Below, one piece after another: positions 26,701 through 38,958 of a stretch of 64,000 nt of DNA; position 1 is the first letter of the stretch, and the number at the start of each line of letters is the position of its first letter. A program made the position numbers and the translations under genes. Origin of the DNA: Euryodendron excelsum (lineage: Eukaryota > Streptophyta > Magnoliopsida > Ericales > Pentaphylacaceae); the NCBI GenBank assembly GCA_033060915.1, contig CM065381.1, positions 2,350,001 to 2,414,000 of the forward strand, in the 5' to 3' direction. The notes beneath the pieces were generated by a model, which had not been told where the DNA came from, searched no databases, and worked only from the letters and a program-made list of their open reading frames with translations.

Positions 26701-27017
26701 TTTCTTTATTTCCTGTTTAGTTTTTGTGAAGTGTATAGTTTTAGATGTTCTATGAGTCAACCTCGAGTATCTAATTTTCAACTTAAGGTTCTAACTTTAG
26801 AAGGTTGCAATTACAATTCATCATCTTATAATCAACACTCTATAACTTAATAATATCAATTACCAATATTTTGAGGAACCAACTTCAGTCCATATTTATA
26901 ATTAATAAAATCAATAGATTATTGAGAAAATCCTTTTGTAATATTTTTTATTACTTATTAGAATAGAAAGATACATATGAATACGCATATAAATACATAT
27001 ATATATATATATATACG
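23720..27017. other. AT-rich intergenic stretch
   Basis: No gene is supported. It contains poly-A/poly-T tracts (24122-24140, 25022-25046, about 25137-25160) and a TA microsatellite just before 27017. Some short AT-rich open frames occur, but they have no family signature and no splice context. Confidence 0.4.
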
Positions 27018-28554
27018 CTAGTGAACTCGTGCTATGTATGGCTAAATAATAAAAATTTAAAATTCAATTGTGATATTTTATGTGTATTGAATACCTAAAC
27101 AAAGATAATATTTAATAAGCATATTCATATATAGTTTATTAGTAAATCAAAACCGATTTGAATGGTTTGAAGTACTTGAACAAAGTTAAAATTCAATGGA
27201 ACACAATAATGTATATCAAATTATAATGAATAGCTATCTCATTAAATCCAACGAAATTTAAAAAATAATGTGCATGTGCCATAGGTTCAAGAAAATGTCT
27301 TCTTGTATTCACAATCTATAACATTTGTCAATAGAAAACAAATTTAATGAAGAGACAAATTACCAATTGTGTATTTATAAATTAAATTACCAAAATTTCT
27401 TAAATTGAAAATGTTTCTAACGTACTCACCATGTGACTTACAAAGCTTCGGAATTCCATCAAAAAGAAGCAAGCAATCTTCAGACCAATCAACTGTAATA
27501 ACATATGAAACTATTGGAGGATATGTTGTTTCATATAAACTAACAAGTGTAAGAATAACAAATGTAAAAGCTTGGTTCTTGCATACCTCAATGTAATTCT
27601 TTAACGCATTCCTTCTACCATCCTATGAAATAATGAAAATGACAATACATATAAGTTAATATAATGGTGAGGAGGAAAAAAAATAAGTGTAACCATTATG
27701 CCTTCATGACTAATCCTTTTGAACGTGTGGCTGGACACTTTAGTACAAATTCAATTTGTCGTTTCAAAAGTTCAAGTTTATTTATTTTTTGTTTTTGTAA
27801 CCACTAGAATCTTTTACTACAATTTGCATCCCATAGTTGTGTAAAGAAAATTTTAATTTACAACATATCTTAAGTATAATGTCATATTTACATGCATAAA
27901 TATGTTGTGGTATTTTTCACATGTAAAGTAGGCATTTAAAATAGATAGATGAGCACAAAAACAAAGAAATAGAAAGACAAAAAAGAGGCAAAGGACGGCC
28001 AAAGTGTATAATGGGTGTTTTGGAACCCTAATTTTGTAATAGGTGTGCTTTTACCCTTTAGAAGTTGTAGTTTGATTTATAAAATACATTTTAGGAAATT
28101 ATGATTCTATTGATAGGGTTTAACAAATATAGATCCATATAATTATATAAAATTTTAGACAATTATGACTGCATTGATAGGTTTTACCAAACATAGATCA
28201 TATAATCGTATAAAATGAATAAAATAAAAAATACGAAATATAAATTCATATAATCATATAAAACATTGATAGGTTTTACCAAATATAGATCCATATTATT
28301 ATATAAAATTTTAGAAAATTATGACTGCAATTGATTGGTTTGACCAAATATAAATTCATTTAATCATATGAAATGAATAAATTCAAAAATTCTATTTCTA
28401 AACCAATCACAGTGCAAAATTCAAAAATTAAGTTTCTAAACTAATCAAAGTGCAACATGTGCTATTAAAATATTAAAAAAATTTAAAAATTTGTTAAAAT
28501 TGGATTGAAATTTTAAATAGCAAAGACCTCCTATCGTTCTACTATAATATAATA
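27018..28554 (-). mobile_element. Decayed Helitron, first of a head-to-tail array
   Basis: On the minus strand the element would end with a weak hairpin and CTAG (27018-27021). The far part (about 28385-28554) matches the 5' part of the Helitron that ends at 30731: the plus strand reads TTCTACTATAATA near the end, but the terminal TC is lost. It abuts the next element directly. The left boundary is less certain than the right. Confidence 0.4.
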
Positions 28555-30731
28555 CTAGCAGTGACCTCGTGCTATGCACGGAGTGAAAATAATACATACT
28601 AAATATAAAAAATTTATGAAAATAAATTATCAATTTATACAATAATTATATGATTAAACTAAATTATAATAATATAATATAGTCTTAAAATAAGAAACCA
28701 AAAGTTTATTGTAATAAACAAAAAACCTGAACTAATAATAACAAACTAAGTTTTATTGTGGACAATCTCAAGTATTATTTTTTTTATCTTAAAATCTTGC
28801 TAAGGGCCTATGGTGATCAAATGTATATGTTACACATGTTAGATGATCTTATTTAATAAGTACATTTATAATGCACATATAACTACTTCAAAATGAAAAT
28901 TACCTAAAAAAATAATTTAAAATATTAAGTTAGGGAGATTTGATTTACTTAGATTACTTCAATTTCATGAAATATTTACTAATTATAAATAGAAGGTAAA
29001 ATTTTTTATATTTTATGCTTAGATCAACACTATTATGAGATATATAATATAATTATTTAAAAATTTTAAAAAGTTCACTCCACAACTAATTGCTATAATA
29101 TATAGTATAAATAGAATTGTTCTTCTAAAAAAGACTAATGAGATTTGAATAGAAAATTTTGTAGTTTTCAATCAAATGAAGAACTTCCTAAATTATAAGG
29201 GAAAAACCTACGAAAATTTAAAAATAAGAATACTAATATTTTAAATTTTTTGTAAAATTTTTCAAAATAAGATGAGATTTTAGTAAATATTTATTAATCA
29301 CGAAAAAAGGAAATTTTTTTTTTATATTTTATGGTTAAACCTACACGATTATAACATATTTAGTTTTGGTAATTTAAAATTTTAAAAGCTAAGAAAATTA
29401 TTTTAGGTCTTTCAATATCTTCTGTCCAAAGAAATGATCACCAAAAAAATGAGCATAGTTTGCATAATGTAATAACTCAAAACTTATTATTAAAGTAATA
29501 AGTGTCATGCCAATATTACCAAATAATTGAACTTTCATAAGTTTAAGGGAGTGATTTTTTGAAATATCTAATAGTTTGAATTTTGAAATAAATGTAAGAT
29601 TTTAAGAAAGTAATAAAATTATATTTGTTAACCAATCAAATTGTAACAATGTTATCCAAATATTACCAAAAATTTAATTTCTAGAAAAATTTTAAGAGAG
29701 TAACTTTAGGAAACATATAATAAGAATTAAAGGTCCATCTATATATTATATAGTTCTATTAGTGAGAGGTTTTAGCTAACCAATCAAATTGCAACATATG
29801 GTATTTTAATATTACACAAAAATAAAAATTCTATAAAAATTGGATTGGGATTTTATACTTAGATCAATACTATTATGATATATAATATGATTATTCAAAA
29901 ATTTTAAAAAATTCACCCAACAACCAATTACTATAATATAGATAGATTTGTTCTTCTAAAAAAATAAAGGGATCTAAATAGAAAATCTCACAATTTTGAA
30001 TTGAATGAAGAACTTCCTAAATTATAAGAGAAGAACTTACGAAATTTAAAGATAAGAATACTAATATTTTGAATTTTATGTAAAACTTTTCAAAATAAGA
30101 TGACATGTTAGTAAGTATTTATTAATCACAAAAAAAAGTAAATTTTTCTAAATTTTATGGTTAAACCTACACTATTATAACAGATTTAGTATTAGAAAAT
30201 TAAAATTTTAAAAACTAAAAAAATTAGTCTAGATCTTTCAACATCTTCTGTCCATAGAAATTATCATCGAAAAAATGAGCGTTAGTCTGCATAACATTGT
30301 AATATGTCAAAATTTATTATTAAAGCAATAAATTTCATATCAATATTACCAAATATTTAAATTTTCATAAATTTAAGGTAGCAACTTTAAAAAATATCTA
30401 ATAGTTTGAATTTTGAAATAAATGTAAGATGTTAGGAAAGTAATAAAATTATATTTGGCATGCACTCAAATTGTAACAATGTTACACTAATATTACCAAA
30501 AATTTAATTTCTAGAAATTGAAAGAGAGTGACCGTATAAAATACATGTAATAGGAATTAAAGGTCCATCAATATACTATATATAATTCTATTCGTAAAAG
30601 GTTTTCACTAGCCAATAGAATTGCAACATATGACATTTTAATATTACAAAAAATAAAAATTTTGTAAAAATTGGATTGAGATTTTTAAGAGCAAAGACTT
30701 CATAACATTCTACTATAATACATAGTATAGA
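28555..30731 (-). mobile_element. Non-autonomous Helitron with an internal 840-bp duplication
   Basis: Read on the minus strand, the element begins TCTATACTATG (5' end at 30731) and ends with the hairpin CCGTGCATAGCACG (about 28567-28581), a short spacer and CTAG (28555-28558). The flanks are A and T with no target duplication. These are the defining marks of Helitrons. No Rep/helicase gene is present, so it depends on another element for movement. Two tandem segments, about 29011-29850 and 29851-30690, are copies of each other. The same family occurs at 52814-54420. Confidence 0.75.
29011..30690. repeat. 840-bp tandem duplication inside a Helitron
   Basis: Copy 1 (29011-29850) and copy 2 (29851-30690) align along their length. 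Shared blocks include TAGATCAA-ACTATTATGA, TTGTTCTTCTAAAAAA, AATGAAGAACTTCCTAAATT and GTAACAATGTTA. A partial third relative is found at about 31190-31600, inside the neighbouring Helitron. Confidence 0.75.
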
Positions 30732-30741
30732 TATATATATA

Positions 30742-31607
30742 CTAGCAATGAACCCGTGCTATGCACGAAATGAAAATAATACATACTAAACATAAAATGT
30801 TTATAAAAAATAAATTATGAATTGTATACACTAATAATATGATTACACTAAATTATAATAGTCAATATAGTCTTAAAATAAAGTATTAAAAGTTTATTGT
30901 AATAAAAAAAACTTAACTTCCATTAAGAAACTGAGTTTTAGTGTAAACATTCTAATTTTTTTAACCTTAAAATCTTGTTAAGGGACTACATTAATCAAGT
31001 GTATAAATTACACATTTTAGATAATTTATTTAATTAAGTACCTTTAAGGGTGCACATATAACTACTTAAAATTGATAATTTACTTTAAAAAGTATTTAAA
31101 TTTTTTAGTGAGAGAGATTTGATTTACCTAGATTACTGGAGTATTAGTAAATATTTTAATAATTCTAAATAGAAGGCAAAATTTTCTATATTTCGTGGTT
31201 AGAATGAGACATGTAACATTAGTATTTAAAAATTCAAAAAATTCAATCAGTAACCAATTGCTTAATATATGGTATAGATAGATTTATCCTTCTAAAAAAA
31301 TTAAAAAGGATTTGAATAGCAAGTTCCACAATTTTTAATTAAACAAAAGACTTCCTAAAATTATAAGGAAAAAACTTAAGAAAATCTAAAATAAGAATTC
31401 CAATATTTTTTGGATTTTATTTAAAACTTTTCAAAATAACATGAGATTTCAGTAAAAGTTTATTAATCATTAAAAACAAGTAAAAGTTTCTTTAATTATG
31501 GTTAAACCTATACTATTATGGCACATGTAATATAAGTAATTTAAAGTTTTAAAAAAACAAAAAAAAAATAATCTTTCAACATTACAAGCCCAACAACATA
31601 TTGCTAT
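30742..31607 (-). mobile_element. Helitron, truncated at its 5' end
   Basis: The plus strand begins CTAGCAATGAACCCGTGC at 30742, which is the minus-strand 3' end: a hairpin from GCACGGG/CGTGC and then CTAG followed by T. The start lies ten bases beyond the 5' end of the previous Helitron. The body matches the same family. Homology stops at TTGCTATAG (31601-31609), about 15 bp short of the expected TC terminus, where a short perfect hairpin begins. Confidence 0.65.
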
Positions 31608-31647
31608 AGCTGTTTTGAGTGGGATATGTTTCCCACTCGAAACAGCT
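31608..31647. repeat. 17-bp perfect inverted repeat with 6-bp loop
   Basis: Left arm 31608-31624 (AGCTGTTTTGAGTGGGA) pairs with right arm 31631-31647 (TCCCACTCGAAACAGCT) at all 17 positions, one as G:T. The loop is TATGTT. It sits exactly where Helitron homology ends. Function is unknown. Confidence 0.85.
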
Positions 31648-33773
31648 GTTCCCAAAAAGGAAGAAACCTAATACGTTTTTATATGACATATTTTTCAGTA
31701 TAAAAATTAATAGAGGAACTAGTATTTAATAATTTCATTAATTAACTACATGTTATTGTCCCAAAACTTTTAATTATGAGATAGTATAGTGCATATATTT
31801 GTGGATGTATGATTTCGAAAGAAAAAGAAGAAATTTAATTTTCATGTAAGCTAAATTACTTCTCATGATTGTTTCAACTCTCAACCACTTGAGCTAGTCA
31901 ATTTTCAACCTTGTACTCTATTTTTCATTTCCACCTATTGATATTATTGTCAACAGAAAAGTTCAATTTATCAAAGAAAATTATATTTCTTCAACCATAT
32001 ATTGCTAGAGATTTAGAAAGTGCGTCATTACTAAGCTATTCTATCAGTCACACTCAAAGTAATCACACACAAGAAAATCATTGAAACAAAACAAAAACTA
32101 TTTCTTCTTTTTATCTATTTTTCGATGGATGGAAAACATCAATCTTTAGAGGTCATAGTTACAGTATATTTAAATCTTACATTTACTGAGAGAGAAAATT
32201 TGAAAAATAACCTTTCACCCGTAGAGCATTTGTCAATGCAATAATAACTTAAATACTTTCACTAATTTATATAACAAGGAAAAGAAATGGCTAAATGTGC
32301 ATTAACCAAATTATTTTCTTTCTTTTTATCATATAGAAGACGAAGATTGAATTATTTCAAGACGTTGTAGCGAAATTTTTTTAATTAAAAATTATCACGA
32401 CGAATATTCTTTTTAGAGTGTAGAGCTCTTATTCAACCAATAAATTTTAATAATAAATTATATATAAATTTTATGATCGCATAAAATTACGAGATGGAAA
32501 TTGGGAGCAGGCGTGGGAGACACTGAAAAGAAAAACAAATAATCGCGTGCATACCACGAATGGCAAGTAGAGCGTGCCTCTCCCACGGTACAAATGGATA
32601 CGAGGTATATACGATTTCAAACCACCAACCCAACCTTATTTTAACACATATCTACTTATATATCCTCTTTTTTTATTGGCCCTAGTATGAGGTGGGTGGA
32701 TTTACGTAGAAAATGGTTAAATTGCAAATATAAAAGGGATAATGTTATGTAATTAAAAAATTTATATAAAATTTATTATTAAAATTATATACTTTAATGA
32801 GAATAATTGATTTTAAAATAAAATAGTCATTGTGATAGTTGTTAATGCTGACTATAAAAATGCTACTATCACGTTATTTTATATAATTTTTTTGACATTT
32901 TTCATTCAAAATAGGAGATAGTTTTGTCAGTAAGTGGAATGCTAATGTCACGCGTCCAATATGATGCTAGCAGCCTAGCACTTTAGCTAAAGCCCTGTTT
33001 TGTGGTTTTAATTTGATCTGAGCCATTCAATTGGCGCGTGTAAGTTTGTTTTTATAGGAATTTTCCTCTAAATTTCTATCAATTGGATAACCCTAGCGAG
33101 GGAAAGAAAATCTAACGGGAACCCTTATTTTTAGATGTTATTTTTATTATGATTTTATCTTCAGCCTATTTTTTTATCTTGTTAATGGGTTGAATAATTT
33201 GATTTTATCTAGACCAGAGTTGTGAATTCCTTAGTTTGAGTTTAAATAATTTGTCTTTAACTAGATAAAAAAAATTAATTGAGGTACCGTAAATTAGCCC
33301 AACACGCCTGACTGCATAAATAAAAAAAATTAAAAAATTAAAAGATGAGCACGCACCTTGAGATTCACGTCATGGTAAGCTTACTAGTTTTGTAATTCAC
33401 CTGTCACAACTCATAAGCGCCCATGTCTGCAGAAACTCTAAAAAATCCAACATTAAATGACCAAAATATCCCAACAATGGATAAGAATTATGTACACAAC
33501 GTTCTACGGTCATTAACACGCTACCTAGTTTCATTCGTGTTCTTTGTAATCTCAATCGTCTACCTGTAGTCTTTTGTACAGTCAAGTGAAAAGTCGAACA
33601 TCATAAAAGTTCAAGAAACATAAATATTTGATTTTTATAGGGACCCACCTTAGCCACATGAGGGATGAGTCGTTGACGAATATGAATGCGTGTATGTGGA
33701 GTAAATATCGAGTACAACGCGGTACTATATTATCATTCTCACATGGTATAAGTTAATAAATTAAAAAAAATAA
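31648..33773. other. AT-rich intergenic stretch
   Basis: I see no gene, RNA or clear element here, apart from short open frames without support. Confidence 0.4.
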
Positions 33774-34036
33774 TTCAGTGGTAAGATAATACTAAATACT
33801 TGGTGATATTTCTTATCAAATTGTGATACGTGGCATATACATATATTAGTAACCTAAGTTTGATAAGTAATAGAGAGGTTTTTAAAAAAATATCCTATCA
33901 GATTTTGTTAATTAGTATTTTTCTTTAAAAATCTCTCTATTATTTCACAAACTTAGGTTGTTAATATATGTAGACGCTACGTGTCATTATTTGATAAGAA
34001 CTACTATCGAGTACTTAATACTACCTGATCACTAAA
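33774..34036. mobile_element. Fold-back MITE
   Basis: The 263-bp element is a long imperfect inverted repeat with arms of about 120 bp. The left arm begins TTCAGTGGTAAGATAATACT and the right arm, reversed, begins TTTAGTGATCAGGTAGTATT. Internal blocks AACCTAAGTTTG and ATAGAGAG pair with CAAACTTAGGTT and CTCTCTAT. A clear target duplication is not visible, so the superfamily is open. Confidence 0.7.
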
Positions 34037-37000
34037 CTTTTTTTTCATAAATTAAAGTCACATAAACAGGTAAACCCTAATCATAAAAAATGTTGAGTTC
34101 AAAATTTAAATTTTTTTACCTAAAATAAGATGATTAAGATTTCAAATACTTAGATAAATTCTAATCATCCAAAATTTTAAGTTCAAAATTTAAGTTTTTT
34201 CACCTAAAATAAAATAATTAGAAATTTAAATACTCATGAATTATGTATTATTAATTTATTATATTACATCAAAATGATTACATCATACATTTGTTGTACC
34301 CAATATTTTTCTACGTGTCCGACTGCTGTACGATGTTTCTCCGAGGAGGAAGCATGACGGCGTTGCCTTAACGGTCAAAAACTTTGTAAGGTGTTAGTTT
34401 TATTTTTTAACCGCAAAGCCAAAGGTGTTAGTTACTTGCACACAACTACAAAGACGGTTCAATTCATTGACCAGAAATTTGGGGCCATGACAGATAAAAT
34501 GAACTTATAGCTAATGCTATTTTTTTAAAAAAATTTTATCAAAATAATGTAAAAATGATATTATTGTAATTAAAGATCATTATAAAGAATATTTTATTTT
34601 AAAATAAATAATTTTTATTCAATCATATCATTCTAATAATAAATTACTTATAAATTTTTTTGTTTATATAGTAAAACTTATTTGAGCACGACGTCATGTC
34701 TCAGTCTTCTCTCACAAATGAATTGCTTCAAACAATGTTGTGCAATATGCTTTTGCAAGAGAACGATTGTCACGATAAAGTATAAATTCGGTGAGACGAA
34801 AGTCAAATTCTTCGGAGAACCAAACTAAATATAGACTAAAAACACTTAATCGATCATTAATTTTGCTTGAATTGAATTCCAATCAATCAATTTGCATTTA
34901 ACCAACTAAACCAATCAATCAATGTGAAAGTGTAGTTGATGAAGATGTTTTGGTTAACTATTCTACTATTGGATGCAATGAAAACTAAGATGAAAACAAT
35001 TAAGGAAAAGTCTTGGATTTAATTGGTTTAATCACCCAATTTCTATAAGCTAAGATTTTATAACTCAAATTAAAGGTCTCACAATGTACGTTTGATTCGA
35101 AAGATTTTGACTATTAAATTGAGAATTCATTATCAATTGATCTTAGAATTGGATTTCTATTGAAGATTCATAAGTTCATACTATCGGTATGTGCAAGTCC
35201 AATACCAATTTAAAAATTGTGTATTGAGGTTACTAAACTTAGTCAAAAACCTAGATTTTCTTAAGGATCTAAATCTCAATTGATGAGAATGGAATGAATT
35301 AAAGATATAGCTTTGAAGATCAATTTACCTCCACTGAAGACTTGAAAATCTTGAGTGATTTTATCAATTGAATCCAAGAGTTGGATTAGCTACACATTTT
35401 CATTGTTGATTACAAATATAATTGAAGACACATTGAATTGAATGACATCAAAGTAAAGTCTATTGATATTCTAATGTTTCTCTCTTTACAAAACTATATA
35501 AACTGTTGAAATGAAGTATAAAATCGCAGAAATAAAAAGCTAGATATCCAAATGAGGTACAAATTTGTCTTATATAGCTGAGAAATAAAAACAAAGATAC
35601 GAAAAGTGTTCGAACACCCTCGACCGTTTGAATGGCCATTCGAACGATTAGCAGACGGTTACCTAACGGTTGAACAAGTTATCTGAATCTCTGCTTTGCT
35701 TTAAATCTGAATCGAACCTAAATTAAATGGTAAAACAGACTCTCTAAATCTCTGCAACAGTTCGAATGATTGACACCTCTCATTCGAACACTCAGTTTGA
35801 ATGGTGTGAAGCCTTGTTCCAACTTCTATCTGCAACTTTGCCCCTTTTACTCCTTTTAAGCCTATTCCTTGCACAAAGCACATTAAAACAGATTAGAGAC
35901 AAAATATATCTAATAAAGTAAAGTTAAACTTATACTGAGACTATCAATCCATTAATCTATTAGATAATGTGTTATGATTACACTTTTTGAGTATAATCAA
36001 CAATATAGTGGATTCTTTGTTAGTTGAATCTTAGAGAAGGGCAGAATCAGGATTTAGCATTGGGGATGTCAAAACTTAAACACAAATTTTCACTAATTGA
36101 TATAATTATTATACATTAATTTTTTGTTTGTGTGCATATTTCTAAGTTCAAGTATATGCAAGACCAAATTTCTACATAAAAAATAAAGCTAGTTTCATTT
36201 CAACCATAGAAAAATGTGAAAAGAAAATTTGTTTCTTCGTAATTTCAACTCAATCATCTGTGAAAGTGAAACTCAATATTCTTTCAAATCTTCATAGTCA
36301 TCAATAATTGATTTTTTGCTAAACTTTGTAGCAATTTCCTTTTCAATCTAGAAAATCAAAGAGTCGGTAAGAAAATTACTGTTCATTTCATTGCGAAGCC
36401 TTTTTTTTAGAATATTCATACCTAAAAATTAAAACCACTAGTTGCAGTAAAAACTAAAAGAGTTAGTACAAGTACGATCACCCTATTAATTAGTCGATAG
36501 GCAATAAAAGAACTTGCAAACTATTAATTTTATTGATTAGGATGTGCGTAAAAAAATGAGTGGGAACCATAGTCCACTAAACAAAAAATTTGGTATTATA
36601 TTGGAGGGTAATACTATATTTATATATAGCCTTTCATTTTAAATAAAATACCCAAGTTAATTACTAAAATTTCATCCACACATTATTCTGGTTGAATTTT
36701 TCTATCCAATATTTTTTGGAACGAATAGAATTTTTTTTTTATTAGATTAGGACCTTAAGAAAAATTTAAATTTATAGGGGTGCCAAGTCGAATAAATCTT
36801 TATTTGAATGTTAAATATATACTATATATAGGAGTGTCACTCAAAATTAGGGGGTGCCATGGTACTCCTCCCCCTATCAAAAAGAAAAAAAAGCATTTAT
36901 AGAATTTTTTCTTTTTGTTTTGTTGGTCGAAGTTTGAGCATTTATAGAACCTTAACTTATTAGGAAAAGATCCTCATGTATAAAAAAAATTAAAAATAAC

Positions 37001-38561
37001 ACTACTTCCAAATTGTAGATCTAGAGCCGTTTGACTCAATAAAGAGTTAGGAGTAAGGTTAGTAGTTTTTAAATCTAGTGTTCAATAAAATTTTAAGGTT
37101 TTGGGCGGGTTTATGTTTTTTTTTTTTGTTTAATTTTGGACAGTTAGGTTAAAAATATTAAGAGTATAGTTCACAATCCCCTTTAGGTTAAAAATGTTAA
37201 AATTAAGATTATACTATACACAATTTTTAATCACAATCCCTTGTTCACGTGTGATCCCTACAGTAATAAGTTTTTTAGCAGTGGATACAAGTAAAAATCA
37301 AAAGAAAAGAAGAAAAATTCCATATTATCAATCCCGTTGTAATGTTTTCTTTATAAAAAATATATTGAGGGAAGAACTTCATTCGTTATATTTACTTAAG
37401 CTCTCGATTGGTGGGTTGTGTTATATTTCTATCAATTGAATATACAATAAATTTTGATTACTACTTTAAGTCGAGAGGGCTCAATTCGTGGAGTCTCTAA
37501 ATAAATATTAGGTTTAAATTACTAATTTACAACTTTGAGTAAAAGTTAACATGAGAAAAGTGAAACGGTCATTGCGGTCTGAGCGTCATAAATTCAAAAT
37601 ATGAAATTAATTTTTTTTATATTTTTATATGAAGGTAAAACTGCATACATCCTATACACTGTGTTACCTTTCAAATGGTTAGAACAAAACTTCAAGTAAA
37701 TATGTTACAAAAGAAATGCAATGGATTAAAATGTTCCTTAGATACGTTTTGTTTATATATAGAAATATTTTAGTATCGATTTCCATCAGGGAAGCAATAT
37801 CAAACCAACAAAACCACCAAAATAAACAAACAAACAAACAAACAAACAAAAGAAGAAAAAAAAGGTAGTTATGTGCTACATGCATGAATATGCAATTATA
37901 AAACAAGCTTACAAAGCTCAAAATAGGTACCTTATCCATAGATACGTTCTACCAAAACCTTTTGTCTTGTTAGATCTCAACAATTGTTTACTACCGAGTA
38001 TGGCCACCAAAATTGTACAAAACTAGCTAAACAATTTAAAATTAATCATTTTTATATATTCTTTAAATTTTTTTGAAATCTCTGTTTCATATTCTGTAAA
38101 TCTTTTAAGCATTCAAATATTCTCCAAATATTTTATAAAGTTCACAAATGCCCTTGTACTGATTGAAAGTTTTAGTGGAGTTACAAACTAAGCGTGCACC
38201 CAATTGCTAAACGGTAACATTGGTTCTATGGCGGTGATGGTGCCATTAAAATCTTTTGAAATGATATGAGAAAAATAATCGCAAACTCTAGAATTCATAG
38301 AATGAAATGAAAATTCGAAAAAGAATGATAGGGAGTAGTAGCAAATCATAACCCTAAGGCTATGTTTGATATAAGAGAATATAATGAAATGAAATGGGAA
38401 TAAGAATGAGAATAGAATGTAATATAATTGTCATTCCTATTATATATAGTAGAATATAATGTAATAGAATGGTACGAGAAAATGAGAATGAAATGAAATG
38501 TTGGCTTAGTAGGAATGAAATAATTATTCCCATTATATTATTAGTAAAACTAATTAATAAT
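34037..38561. other. Intergenic DNA with probable retroelement remnants
   Basis: No gene is supported. The stretch 34680-36010 has longer-range sequence character (motifs such as TTCGAACGATT and TTTGAATGG around 35610-35810) like decayed LTR-retrotransposon flanks, but I see no LTR pair or protein domain. An (AAAC)n run lies at 37824-37850. From 38352 on, repeated GAATG/AATGAAATG motifs resemble a MITE, into which the solo LTR is inserted. Confidence 0.35.
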
Positions 38562-38953
38562 TGTTAGTATTTGGGTTGAGTTCAAGCGTCCATAGGCATG
38601 CCCAAAACCTGAACTCATGACCTCTAGGTGGTAATTATGGTGACTACCCACACTTTCTACTTAAGAGGCACGTTTCCATACCATATGACATACATAATAC
38701 AGATTACTTCTTCTTGTGGAAGATTGTCTTTCCATAGAAACAAGAGCGTTCGAGTACACTTTGAGTTGTGGATAGTATGAGTATAGTTGGCTCCTATGGG
38801 GTTTGATTATACTCCATTGCGAGTAAGTTGTAGGAGGGATCATATGTTGCACGTGGAACATCTTGAGGTTAAAGATCTGGGATCCTTCTCCTGGTTTACA
38901 TCCATAAGACATGTCCAAGTTGGAGTCGGTTTCCGCATCATTGATATTCTACA
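38562..38953. mobile_element. Solo LTR with 5-bp target duplication
   Basis: The 392-bp segment begins TGTTAGTATTTGGG and ends GATATTCTACA, so it has the TG...CA ends of an LTR. It is flanked by perfect direct repeats ATAAT (38557-38561 and 38954-38958). No second LTR or internal retroviral-type coding region adjoins it. This structure is left when two LTRs of an element recombine. The flanking DNA on both sides is GAATGAAATG-type repeat. Confidence 0.7.
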
Positions 38954-38958
38954 ATAAT

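Noticed and set aside
37824..37850. CRISPR-like short repeats
   Set aside because: It is a plain (AAAC)n microsatellite without spacers, in a plant genome.
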